In this document: positions 21,216-33,900 of the stretch, piece by piece
Layout of the letters: each line of letters starts with the position of its first letter
Position numbering within the stretch: the stretch's first letter is position 1
Source: Rhineura floridana
Lineage: Eukaryota > Chordata > Lepidosauria > Squamata > Rhineuridae
Assembly: GCF_030035675.1 (NCBI RefSeq)
Contig: NC_084499.1
Coordinates: 21,803,953 to 21,867,952, forward strand
Direction of reading: 5' to 3'
Length of the DNA stretch: 64,000 bases
The notes under the pieces: model-generated
Told to the model about the DNA's origin: nothing
The model's input: only the letters and a program-made list of their open reading frames with translations
Database searches by the model: none
Position numbers and translations under genes: made by a program

Positions 21216-22514
21216 CCACTTGATGAATTGTTTAGGCCTGGTGGTCTCAGAAAGGGTGCTCAGATTCTTGCACCCTTCTGTGTGATGCCTCATTTCCCCA
21301 GCAGGGGGTGGTAGCGTAGCTGAAAATAAAACAAGGCTGGTGGAGGCATCTGTTTTGAATGGATTCATGGATGGAATTTGACACAATCAAGCTTTTGCCC
21401 TGCAGTGGACTGCCTCTTGCACAGGGTGCCCACTTACACCTCAGTTGTTTGTGCAACGTCTGTTCAAAAACCATCACCCCAACTAATTATATGCAAAACT
21501 GTACCCAAGGGGGTGCAAACTTTTCTGACATGGTGGATCAGAATCTCTCCCCCTCCCCACCCGTCACAGGGCCACACACGTGTCCAATTGCACCAGCACA
21601 TTCCCTGCAGGCACCAAACAGGCTTGAACTCTCAGTCCTGCGTTCTAGCAGTGCATATAAAAGGGCCAAGCCCTCTGCAGTACTATATTTCTGCAGCATA
21701 ATTTTATATGTAATGGAGTGACAGATATTTTAAAAGGACGAAATAATACTTCAAGGAGCTCTTACCATTGAGCATGCCCATTCTGCTGCTCAGCATAGGG
21801 TGCAATGAGAAATCAGTTCATCCAGGGCAGCCAGAAGTCCCAAGAGCCAGTTTGGTTTTAGGATCATCTACCAGAAGGAATGATTGACTTCCCCCTGGGG
21901 ATTGGACATGCACCTGGAGAGCTCCCCATCCCCAAATGCAGCATGGGCCAAATCAGACTTTTCCCTACAGCTTCAGTTTTTCTTTCAGAGGTGGACAAGA
22001 GCCAGCCAGATCCAGAAGGCTGTTGAAATAAAACTCCAAAAATCTTCTTGGATCACAAAATGTTTAATAAACACCCCACCTCTCCTGATATCTATGTATG
22101 AACATTTGGCAGCTCTTTGATTTTTAGAGGGAAAGTACCATGTAGACAGAGCCCCCCCAACCAAATCACATCATTAAACACTTGTCTTTTAAAAAAAATA
22201 AATTAGCTAGTACATTCAAGTACATGGGCAGAGCTCTTCCTCCAAGCAGGCTGCTGATTCCAGTCCATTTAGTTCACTGCTGGCTGGGACAGGGGTGGCT
22301 CTTCCCTTCACTGTACCAGGTCCAAGCTTGCTTGTCACACTAAGAGACAGGCCGATGTTCTCCAGATGGGCCTTCTGCTTGGAAAGGTGGATCTACAGAG
22401 GATGGCACCTCCTTGCTATTGTACCGACTTAAAAAGAGGTCAGCAGCAGTCCATAAACAGCAGAGGACAGCCAAGCGTGCGCAAGAGGAGTGGAAGAGCA
22501 GCTGCTTGCGGTAG

Positions 22515-22615
22515 GGCAGGACTAGGGGACAGCTGTGCCCATCCAGATGGGGCTGGACTGCAGCTCCCGTCATCCCTGCCATCCGACAGCATCCAGAGGC
22601 CTGTGTGGAGGGTAG
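22515..22615. repeat. Family A MITE-like repeat, half copy
   Basis: CCATCCAGATGGGGCTGGAC, TGCAGCTCCCGTCATCCCTG. Confidence 0.45.
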
Positions 22616-23944
22616 CATCCAGCTAACACGTCCAGTCAGTGCAAGGGCTTCCGCTTTTGCAATGGGACTCCCAAAATCTGCTCTGGAGGGTAGGGATACA
22701 GATTTGGGGGAGAAGAACAGAGGAGACGGGGGAGTCCGGTTGTAAAAGTGGAGCTCCTTGGTGTAGACAGGACCATGGTGACTTAGCACTACTTTGCGCA
22801 TACCCCACAGGTCCCATATCCCATGTTATGACAGAAGCAAGCAGACAGCTGGCCGTTCTTCAGGACCAAGGGAAAACTAACATCGCACTTTTTTCCTTTT
22901 TACACAACTGTAGGACCCCCCCTTCTTCCCCCTCAGCCCCTGGTGTGGGATGGCAACGGTGGCAGGAGGAGGTGAGGTGAGGCACAAGGAGGGAGGCCCC
23001 TTCCTCTTCCTCCACCGGCATCGGGTCCCTGCTCCTGCGGTGGTCGTTCGGAGGCTGCCTCAGACGCAGCCCCACTGCCGAGAGGACAGCATCCTTATCC
23101 AGCCTGCCTCAGCGCAGGGCTCTTAGCTAAAAGGGGCTCCTCCTCTCCAGTGGGGTCTGACCCTGTTGAGGAAAGTCTGGTGTTTCTTTTGACAACGCTC
23201 CAGCTGCATAGATAAGATACTTGGGAAGCCACAGGAGGATGTGAAGTGTCACCAGCACGGCCCGTTTCCACCTAGGACAGAGTTCCTGTTCCTCCCAAAA
23301 CTAGAGGCAGGCAGGAATTCCACCGGAGCCTTAGAAACGTGGACACTGCTGGCTTCAGAATTCCCCAACGGCACAGGAACTTGCTGTCGCAGCTGCTCCT
23401 TGATTAAGTCCTTGCCAGGCCAGAGGCCTTCCAAATGGGAAGCCAGTAGGTGGGCTACGAGGAAACACCTCCAAAAATACCAACACCATGATTAAAAACA
23501 AGAAAGAGCCTTATGGCACCTTAAAAAGAGTTTTCTTTCCTCTGTGCCAAAAGACCGACACCGCCTACTACAGTGCAAATGATTAAGAGAGATCATTGGC
23601 TGCTTACATGAACATTTTAATGGAAAAAAATCCCTTAACTAGCAAGTAAATAGAGGAATGTCATGTGCAACTTGCTGCCTGAGGAAAGCGTTGCAAGCTT
23701 CTAGCCCTCATTAATAACTGCTAAGGTCTCCCTGGGCCAGTAGCGACTGTCCTTGATGCCCCTCCCCCCTCCCCACAGCCACCAGACTGCACTTGAGAAT
23801 AAAGCAAGCCCACTGAGCTTTGTTATGCAAAATGGGGTTATCTGCATATACATTTGCTGATTATTGTCTTTGATTCAGAATGCAAAACTGGGCGTTAGCT
23901 TGGCACAGACATAGATTCAAAGGGGCAGAGGAGCCTTTACCAAC

Positions 23945-24065
23945 AGGGAGACCCTCCAGCTGTTCTGGACTCCCACCAGCCCAACTTGCACAGCTGCAGA
24001 ACACCCCTAGGGCTGATGGGAGCTGCACTCCAGCCCAGCAGCATCTGGAGGGCACCAGATTAGCA
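23945..24065. repeat. Family A MITE-like repeat
   Basis: CCTCCAGCTGTTCTGGACTC and GGGCTGATGGGAGCTGCACT with CATCTGGAGGGCACCAG at the right edge. Confidence 0.6.
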
Positions 24066-24712
24066 AAGGCTTGGGGGGGAGGGGTAGAGGCACAGACTGG
24101 TCTGAGTGAGAGCAGCAGTAGCAGCAGCAGCAGCCGCCGCCTTGGGTCCTTCCCACGCCTGCAACCAAAAACGTCTCTTCTAGTTTTGGGGGTGCAGGTC
24201 CTTTGCTTGCCTGCCTGAGGCCCAGGTGGGTCCACCTTAACCCAGCGTTTTGCTCCCAGTGCCTCTGGGCGCTCTCTGCCCTGTTTGCCTCCAATACCTG
24301 CCAGAGGTAGACTGCCCTTGATGGTGGAGGCACTACTTTTAGCTTTTCGGCCCTCGACAGACTGATGCTCCAGACATCCTCCTCCTCCCCCCGCCCCCAG
24401 TATCAAAAGTAATGGCCACCTCCAATGGATGGGCCTCCCTTGCAACATTGCCGCCCTTAGCATTGCTCCTCTCGAACCTGGTTGGCTGAAGTTCATTGCT
24501 GGCTCAACTAACCCGCAAAGGCTTTGTCCTGTCGGTCAGAGGAGCCACCTCCGCAACAGAGCCCACCCCGGCCCATTGTCCCCTCTGCCGCCCCCTTCCC
24601 TCCCTTTTCCATCAGGGCAAAGGGGTGCAGATGGGAGGCCAGTCTGGGGAGCGCTGGCAGCCGGGAGGCGCTCCAAGCCCCACCCTCTCCCCCCAGGACC
24701 CTGCACGGCCCC

Positions 24713-24940
24713 TTAGCTGAAGCTGGGCCTCTGCTGGGCCTCTGGCTGTGGCTCCTCAGCCGCCGCCTCCTCCTTCTCCTCCTCCTCTTCTTCCTCGGCT
24801 GAGGCCAGGTCCACCCTCTGCTCATTCATGCGCTTGGCCTGGACCCGTTGGATGAGGCTGAAGAAGTCCTCGTCTGGCACGGTGGGGCCGTGGGGGACTG
24901 AGTCGGGGGGGGCGCACCGCTGCTCGTCAATGCGGGATGA
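24713..24940 (-). CDS. GPSM1: GPSM1 terminal coding exon: second half of GoLoco 3, GoLoco 4, acidic tail, stop
   Basis: The acceptor is CCCTCTCTAG on the minus strand, then SSRIDEQRC. GoLoco 4 is followed by a run of six Glu in SAEEEEEEKEEAAAEEPQ and the end RPSFS, then TAA (plus-strand TTA at 24713-24715). The upstream part matches human (PTMPDEDFFSLIQRVQAKRM) almost residue for residue. The tail does not. Confidence 0.94.
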   Translation of the reverse strand, partial: SSRIDEQRCAPPDSVPHGPTVPDEDFFSLIQRVQAKRMNEQRVDLASAEEEEEEEKEEAAAEEPQPEAQQRPSFS

Positions 24941-27900
24941 CTAGAGAGGGGCAAAAGTCAACAGATGCCGTTGATGCTGCTCCCCAAGGAGGAGGCCCCC
25001 AGGAAAGGTGTCCACTTTCAGGCAAGACTGCCGAGGGGAACGCGTTTGCACCATGTGGTGCAGCGGCTGGACAGCCCCTAAGGAGCTTGTTCCCAAATGC
25101 CTTGGATAGCTGGATCCCTGCACTGAGCAGGGGGCGGGACTCAATGGCCTTAACGTCCTCTTCCAACTCTACTCTTCTATGATTTGAGCCCTCTGAATGT
25201 CCCACCAGCACAGGGAGAAGCATCCCCAGGGCTTCACATTAAAATATAAAGGAATGGAGCAAAAGATGGGTCCCAGAAACCCCCCCAAAACCTGCAGCAC
25301 CTCCCAGGAAGTCCCAAGCATTTCACCGGAGATGGTGCTTGGGGTATCCCAAGAGGTTCACACCGGGACTGGGAAAGCGCCGAGCATCCTGAACGTACCT
25401 GGCATTTCATGAGCATGTTGAAGAACTCGTCGCCTGGCTCCTGCATGTCACCCTCCATGTGAAGGTGGCTCAAGTTGTTGTGCGTGATGCGGAGGCCAGG
25501 CAGATTCCCCACGCTGGCCCGCTGGTCATCGAGCCGCCGGCTCTGGGAACTGGCAATAAGGTCGAAGAGCTCCTCGGTCTGCGGGGAGGCCATTGACGAG
25601 GACTGGGCTGCCACGGGGAGGGGACAGGAAGAGGCAAAAGCAGTTATGATCATGCCAACCCCGGGGAGGGGAGATGAGATGTCAGGGGTGGGGGAGGGAT
25701 CCAGAGACCCAGGCCTTTTCGGCTCAGGTCCAGATTGCCTGCCTCCCTTCCCCCACCCTTGTGAAGTTTTTTTAAAACGTTGCCTACAGGGTGACTGGGC
25801 ATATTGGAAAGCAGAGCACTTACGAGACCCCAACCATTGACCACATTAATTTGCCCAGAATGAGGGCGCTTAAAGCCAAAGATGCACAGAGAACTCTGCA
25901 TTGCCCTTGGTGAGTGAGTGTGTGTTGAGAGAGAGAGACAGAAAGAGGTAGTGTTCAGCAGGACCTGTTTTAGCTGTAATATGTCCAAACATAGCAGGTC
26001 TTGCCAACAGAGTTTGAGTGGAGGGCCAAATCCATATACAGCGCACTGAGCCCAGCAGAGTAAAGTCAGATCTTCCCCTCTGAAAGCCAGCCTACATTTG
26101 CATCACTGGCCTGTGTCCTGGGTCTTCTGAGGCCCCCAGCAACGCCCATGGCCCAGCAACTTTAAAACGCGCAATTACCTTGCAGAATTGACTGCTGTAA
26201 GATCTGGTGATGTCTGCTTGCTGGGTTAGATGTGTGCTTTTTTTTTTTACTTAAAGGTTAGATCAATCTCTACAGGCTGGGTCTGTATTAGCCACAATAG
26301 TTAATGCTCATTCATGGCCCACCTCTGAGAACGGGGTGCTGGAAGCAAAGAACTGGGGAGGCTGCCACTTGCCCCAGTGCCTTGCTGGTGACAGGCTCTC
26401 TAGAAGGGTCTGCTAAGTCGCCCCTGGAAAAAAGAGACCTATGCTTTTGCGGGGCATGGGTCTTGCGGAGGAGGCGAAAGAGACTGATCCAAATCCTTCA
26501 GAAAAATAAGTGGTACTCTTTGCTCCCATGCAGTCTTGTGGGACTGGTGAATGTGGTCGGCCTGGCTCGCCGGGAAATCGCCGTTCCAGGCTGTTTTATG
26601 TTGAAGGGTATTGGAGTCCGGAACGGGTAGCGGGATGTGGATTTTGGGGGAGGTTGGGGGCTTACGGCGTGCCCCGCATTCCGTCGTGTGGGACTGGTGA
26701 ATTTGGTGGGCCTGGCTCGCTGGGAAGTCGCCGTTCTGGGCTGTTTTACGTTGAAGAGTATTAGAGCCCGGAACGGGAAGCGGGACGTGGTTTTCGGGGG
26801 CAGTTGGGGCCTTACGGCGTGCCCCGCGTTCCGTCGTGTGGGACTGGTGAATTTGGTGGGACTGGCTCGCCGGGAAGTCACCGTTCTGGGCTGTTTTACG
26901 TTGAAGAGTATTAGAGCCCGGAACGGGAAGCGGGACGTGGTTTTCAGGGGCAGTTGGGGCCTTACGGCGTGCCCCGCGTTCCGTCGTGTGGGACTGGTGA
27001 ATTTGGTGGGACTGGCTCGCCGGGAAGTCACCGTTCTGGGCTGTTTTACATTGAAGAGTATTAGAGCACGGAACGGGTAGCGGGATGTGGTTTTCGGGAG
27101 CAGTTGGGGCCTTATGGCGTGCCCCGTGTTCCGTCGTGTGGGACTGGTGAGTTTGGTGGGACTGGTGAGTTTGGTGGGCCTGGCTCGCTGGGAAGTCGCC
27201 GTTCCGGGCTGTTTTACGTTGAAGAGTATTAGAGCCCGGAACGGGAAGCGGGACGTGGTTTTCGGGGGCAGTTGGGGCCTTACGGCGTGCTCCACATTCT
27301 GTTGTGTGGGACTGGTGAATTTGGTGGGACTGGCTTGCCGGAAACTCGCTGTTCTGGGCTGTTTTACGTTGAAGAGTATTAGAGCCCGGAACGGGTAGCG
27401 GGACTTAATTTTCGTGGGCGGTTGGGCCTTATGCCGTGCCTCCCGTGCCGTTGTGTGGGACTGGTGAATTTGGTGGGCCTGGCTCGCCGGGAAGTCGCGT
27501 TTTGGGCTGTTTTACGTTGAAGAGTATTAGAGCCCAGAACGGGTAGCGGGACGTGGTTTTCGGGGGCGGTGGGGCCTTACGGCGTACCTTGCGTTCCATC
27601 GTGTGGGACTGGTGAATTCGGTGGGCCTGGCTCGCCGGGAAGTCGCCGTTCCGGGCTGTTTTACGGTGAAGAGTATTAGAGCCCGGAACGGGTAGCGGGA
27701 TGTGGTTTTCAGGGGCGGTTGGGGCCTTACGGCATGCCCCGCGTTCCGTCGTGTGGGACTGGTGAATTTGGTGGGACTGGCTCGCTGGGAAGTCACCGTT
27801 CTGGGTTGTTTTACGTTGACGAGTATTAGAGCCCGGAACGGGTAGCGGGATGTGGTTTTTGGGGGCGGTTGGGGCCATACGGCGTGCCCCGCATTCCGTC

Positions 27901-30900
27901 GTGTGCGACTGGTGAATTTGGTGGGCCTGGCTCACCGGGAAGTCACCGTTCCGGGCTGTTTTACGTTGAAGAGTGTTAGAGCCCGGAACGGTTAGCGTGA
28001 CATGGTTTTCGTGGGCGGTTGGGGCCTTACGGCGTGCCCCGTGTTCCGTCGTGTGGGACTGGTCAATATGGTGGCCTGGCTCACCAGGAAGTCGCTGTTC
28101 CGGGCTGTTTTATGTTGAAGAGTATTAGAGCCCAGAATGGGTAGCGGGACGTGGTTTTTGGGGTAGGTTGGGGCCTTACGGCATGCCCCGCGTTACATCG
28201 TGTGGGACTGGTGAATTTGGTGGGCCTGGCTCACTGGGAAGTCGCCGTTCTGGGCTGTTTTACGTTGAAGAGTATTATAGCCTGGAACGGGTAGCGGGAC
28301 GTGGTTTTCGGGGGCAGTGGGGCCTTACGGCATGCCTCGTGTTCCATCGTGTGGGACTGGTGAATTTGGTGGGCCTGGCTCACCGGGAAGTCGCCATTCC
28401 GGACAGTTTCACGTTGAAGAGTATTAGAGCCCGGAACGGGTAGCGGGATGTGGTTTTCAGGGGCGGTTAGGGCCTTACGCCGTGCCTCCCATGCCGTCGT
28501 GTGGGACTGGTGAATTTGGTGGGCCTGGCTCGCTGGGAAGTCGCTGTTCCGGGCTGTTTTACGTTGATGAGTATTAGAGCCCAGAATGGGTAGCGGGACG
28601 TGGTTTTCGGGGGCAGTTGGGGCCTTACGGCATGCTCCGCGTTACATCGTGTGGGACTGGAGAATTTGGTGGGCCTGGCTCGCCAGGAAGTCGCCGTTCT
28701 GGGCTGTTTTACGTTGAAGAGTGTTAGAGCCCGGAACGGTTAGCGTGACATGGTTTTCGTGGGCGGTTGGGGCCTTACGGCGTGCCCCGTGTTCCGTCGT
28801 GTGGGACTGGTGAATTTGGTGGGCCTGGCTCACCGGGAAGTCGCCGTTCCATGCTGTTTTACGTTGAAGAGTATTAGACCCTGGAACGGGCAGCAGGACG
28901 TAGTTTTCGGGGGCGGTGGGGCCTTACATCGTGCCTCACGTTCCATTGTGTGGGACTGGTGAATTTGGTGGGCCTGGCTCACCGGGAAGTCGCCGTTCCG
29001 GGCTGTTTTACGTTAAAGAGTATAAGAGCCCGGAACGGGTAGCAGGACGTGGTTTTCGGGGGCGGTTGCGGCCTTACAGTATGCCCCGCATTCCGTCGTG
29101 TGGGACTGGTGAATTTGGTGGGACTGGCTCGCCGGAAAGTTGCCGTTCTGGGCTGTTTTACGGTGAAGAGTATTAGAGCCCGGAACGGGTAGCGGGACAT
29201 GGTTTTTAGGAGCAATTGGGGCCGTACGGCGTGCCCCGCATTCCATCGTGTGGGACTGGTCAATATGTTGGCCTGGCTCACCGGGAAGTCGCCGTTCCGG
29301 GCTGTTTTACGTTGAAGACTATTAGAGCCTGGAACGGGTAGCGGGATCTGGTTTTCGGGAGTGGTGGGGTCTTACGGCGTGCCCCGCATTCCGTCGTGTG
29401 AGATTGGTGAATTTGGTGGGCCTGGCTCGCCGGGAAGTCACCATTCCGGGCTGTTCTACGTTGAAGAGTATTAGAGCCCGGAAGGGGTAGCGGGATGTGG
29501 TTTTCCGGGGCGGTTAGGGCCTTACGCCGTGCCTCCCATGTCGTCGTGTGGGATTGGTGAATTTGGTAGGCCTGGCTCACCGGGAAGTTGCCGTTCCGGG
29601 CTGTTTTACGTTGAAGAGTATTAGAGCCCGGAACGGGTAGCGGGACGTGGTTTTCGGGGGCGGTGGGGCCTTACGGCGTGCCTCGCGTTCCATCGTGTGG
29701 GACTGGTGAATTTGATGGGCCTGGCTCACCGGGAGGTCGCCATTCCGGACAGTTTCACGCTGAAGAGTATTAGAGGCTGGAACGGGTAGTGGGATGTGGT
29801 TTTCAGGGGCGGTTAGGGCCTTATGCCATGCCTCCCATGCCGTCGTGTGGGACTGGTGAATTTGGTGGGCCTGGCTTGCCGGGAAGTCGCCGTTCCGGGC
29901 TGTTTTACGGTGAAGAGTATTAGAGCCCGGAACGGGCAGCGGGACGTTGTTTTTGGGGGCGGTTGGGGCCTTACGTCGTGCCCCGCCTTCCGTCTTGTGG
30001 GTCTGGTGAATTTGGTGGGCCTGGCTCGCCGGGAAGTCGCTATTCACGGCTGTTTTATGTTGAAGAGTATTAGAGCCCGGAACGGGTAGCGGGATGTGGT
30101 TTTTGGGGGCGGTTGGGGCCTTACGGTGTGCCCCGCGTTCCATTGTGTGGGACTGGTGAATTTGGTGGGCCTGGCTCGCCGGGAAGTCGCTGTTCCGGGC
30201 TGTTTTACGTTGATGAGTATTAGAGCCCGGAACGGGTAGCGTGACGTGGTTTTTGGGGGCGGTGGGGCCTTATGGCGTCCCTCGCCTTCCATCGTGTGGG
30301 ACTGGTGAATTTGGTGGGCCTGGTTCACCGGGAAGTCACCATTCTAGACTGTTTTACGTTGAAGAGTATTAGAGCCCAGAATGGGTAGCGGGACGTGGTT
30401 TTCGGGGGCAGTTGGGGCCTTACGGCATGCCCTGCGTTACATCGTGTGGGACTGGAGAATTTGGTGGGCCTGGCTCGCCGGGAAGTCGCCGTTCTGGGCT
30501 GTTTTACGTTGAAGAGTGTTAGAGCCCGGAACGGTTAGCGGGACATGGTTTTCGCGGGCGGTTGGGGCCTTACGGTGTGCCCCGCGTTCCGTCGTGTGGG
30601 ACTGGTGAATTTGGTGGGCCTGGCTCGCCGGGAAGTCGCCGTTCCATGCTGTTTTAAGTTGAAGAGTATTAGAGCCAGGAACGGGCAGCAGGATGTGGTT
30701 TTCGGGGGCGGTGGGGCCTTACGGCGTGCCTCACGTTCCGTCGTGTGGGTCTGGTGAATTTGGTGGGCCTGGCTCGCCGGGAAGTCGCCGTTCCATGCTG
30801 TTTTAAGTTGAAGAGTATTAGAGCCTGGAACGGGCAGCAGGACGTGGTTTTCGGGGGCGGTGGGGCCTTACGGCGTGCCTCACGTTCCGTCGTGTGGGTC

Positions 30901-33900
30901 TGGTGAATTTGGTGGGCCTGGCTCGCCGGGAAGTCGCAGTTCCATGCTGTTTTAAGTTGAAGAGTATTAGAGCCTGGAACGGGCAGCAGGACGTGGTTTT
31001 CGGGGGCGGTGGGGCCTTACGGCGTGCCTCACGTTCCATCGTGTGGGACTGGTGAATTTGGTGGGCCTGGCTCACCGGGAAGTCGCCGTTCCGGGCTGTT
31101 TTACATTAAAGAGTATAAGAGCCCGGAACGGGTAGCAGGACGTGGTTTTCGGGGGCGGTTGCGGCCTTACGGTATGCCCCGCATTCCATCGTGTGGGACT
31201 GGTAAATTTGGTGGGACTGGCTCGCCGGAAAGTCGCCGTTCTTGGCTGTTTTACGTTGAAGAGTATTAGAGCCCAGAACGGGTAGCGGGACGTGGTTTTC
31301 GTAGGCGGTTGGGGCCTTATGCCGTGCATCCCGTGCCGTCGTGTGGGACTGGTGAATTTGGTGGGCCTGGCTCGCCGGGAAGTCGCCGTTCCGGGCTGTT
31401 TTACGTTGAAGAATATTAGAGCCCAGAACGGGTAGCGGGATGTGGTTTTCAGGGGCAGTGGGGCCTTACGGCGTGCCTCGCGTTCCATCGTGTGGGACTG
31501 GTGAATTTGGTGGGCCTGGCTCGCCGGGAAGTCGCCGTTCCGGGCTGTTTTACGTTGAAGAGTATTAGAGCCTGGAACGGGTAGTGGGATGTGGTTTTTG
31601 GGAGCGGTTTGGGCCTTACGGCGTGCCCCACATTCCATCGTGTGGGACTGGTGAATGTGGTGGGTCTGGCTCGCCGGGAAGTCGCCGTTCCAGGCTGTTA
31701 TCTGTTGAAGAGTATTAGAGCCCGGAACGGGTAGCGGGATGTGGTTTTCGGGGGCGGTTGGGGCCTTACGGCGTGTGCCGCATTCCATCGTTTGGGACTT
31801 GTGAATTTGGTGGGCCTGGCTCGCCGGGAAGTCGCCGTTCCATGCTGTTTTAAGTTGAAGAGTATTAGAGCCTGGAACGGGCAGCGGGACGTGGTTTTCG
31901 GGGGCGGTGGGGCCTTACGGCGTGCCTCACGTTCCATCGTGTGGGTCTGGTGAATTTGGTGGGCCTGGCTCGCCGGGAAGTTGCCGTTCCATGCTGTTTT
32001 AAGTGGAAGAGTATTAGAGCCTGGAACGGGCAGCAGGACGTGGTTTTCGGGGGCGTTGGGGCCTTACGGCGTGCCTCACGTTCCATCGTGTGGGACTGGT
32101 GAATTTGGTGGGCCTGGCTCACCGGGAAGTCGCCGTTCCGGGCTGTTTTACGTTAAAGAGTATAAGAGCCCGGAACGGGTAGCAGGACGTGCTTTTCGGG
32201 GGCGGTTGCGGCCTTACGGTATGCCCCGCATTCCGTCGTGTGGGTCTGGTGAATTTGGTGGGCAAGGCTCGCCGGGCAGTCGCTATTCACGGCTGTTTTA
32301 CGTTGAAGAATATTAGAGCCCGGAACGGGTAGAGGGATGTGGTTTTCGGGGGCGGTTGGGGCCTTACGGCGTGCGCCGCGTTCCATCGTGTGGGACTGGT
32401 GAATTTGGTGGGCCTGGCTCGCTGGGAAGTCGCAGTTCCGGGCTGTTTTACGTTGATGAGTATTAGAGCCCGGAACGGGTAGCGTGACGTGGTTTTCGGG
32501 GGTGGTGGGGCCTTACGGCGGGCCTCGCCTTCCATCGTGTGGGACTGGTGAATTTGGTGGGCCTGGCTCGCCGGGAAGTCACCATTCTAGACTGTTTTAC
32601 GTTGAAGAGTATTAGAGCCCAGAATGGGTAGCGGGACGTGGTTTTCGGGGGCAGTTGGGGCCTTACGGCATGCTCCGCGTTACATCGTGTGGGACTGGAG
32701 AATTTGGTGGGCCTGCCTCGCCAGGAAGTCGCCGTTCTGGGCTGTTTTACGTTGAAGAGTGTTAGAGCCCGGAACGGTTAGCGGGACATGGTTTTTGGGG
32801 GCGGTGGGGCCTTATGGCGTCCCTCGCCTTCCATCGTGTGGGACTGGTGAATTTGGTGGGCCTGGTTCACCGGGAAGTCACCATTCTAGACTGTTTTACG
32901 TTGAAGAGTATTAGAGCCCAGAATGGGTAGCGTGACATGGTTTTCGTGGGCGGTTGGGGCCTTACGGCGTGCCCCGTGTTCCGTCGTGTGGGACTGGTGA
33001 ATTTGGTGGGCCTGCCTCGCCAGGAAGTCGCCGTTCTGGGCTGTTTTACGTTGAAGAGTGTTAGAGCCCGGAACGGTTAGCGTGACATGGTTTTCGGGGG
33101 CAGTGGGGCCTTACGGCGTGCCTCGCGTTCCATCGTGTGGGACTGGTGAATTTGGTGGGCCTGGCTCGCCGGGAAGTCGCCGTTCCGGGCTGTTTTACGT
33201 TGAAGAGTATTAGAGCCTGGAACGGGTAGTGGGATGTGGTTTTTGGGAGCGGTTCGGGCCTTACGGCGTGCCCCACATTCCATCATGTGGGACTGGTGAA
33301 TGTGGTGGGTCTGGCTCGCCGGGAAGTCGCCGTTCCAGGCTGTTATCTGTTGAAGAGTATTAGAGCCCGGAACGGGTAGCGGGATGTGCTTTTTGGGGGC
33401 GGTTGGGGCCTTACGGCGTGTGCCGCATTCCATCGTGTGGGACTTGTGAATTTGGTGGGCCTGGCTCGCCGGGAAGTCGCCGTTCCATGCTGTTTTAAGT
33501 TGAAGAGTATTAGAGCCTGGAACGGGCAGCAGGACGTGGTTTTCGGGGGCGGTGGGGCCTTACGGCGTGCCTCACGTTCTGTCGTGTGGGTCTGGTGAAT
33601 TTGGTGGGCCTGGCTCGCCGGGAAGTCGCCGTTCCATGCTGTTTTAAGTTGAAGAGTATTAGAGCCTGGAACGGGCAGCAGGACGTGGTTTTCGGGGGCG
33701 GTGGGGCCTTACGGCGTGCCTCACGTTCCATCGTGTGGGACTGGTGAGTTTGGTGGGCCTGGCTCACCGGGAAGTCGCCGTTCCGGGCTGTTTTACGTTA
33801 AAGAGTATAAGAGCCCGGAACGGGTAGCAGGACGTGGTTTTCGGGGGCGGTTGCGGCCTTACGGTATGCCCCGCATTCCGTCGTGTGGGGCTGGTGAATT

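Larger units (their letters stand above)
19219..24712. other. Convergent DNLZ/GPSM1 3' flank
   Basis: Both 3' UTRs lie here but their ends could not be fixed. Plus-strand AATAAA hexamers near 21325 and 22027 are weak DNLZ candidates. A CAG/GCC-rich stretch at 24113-24140 lies in the probable GPSM1 3' UTR. Apart from the listed repeats, 21220-22500 and 22620-23940 show nothing recognisable. Confidence 0.45.
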
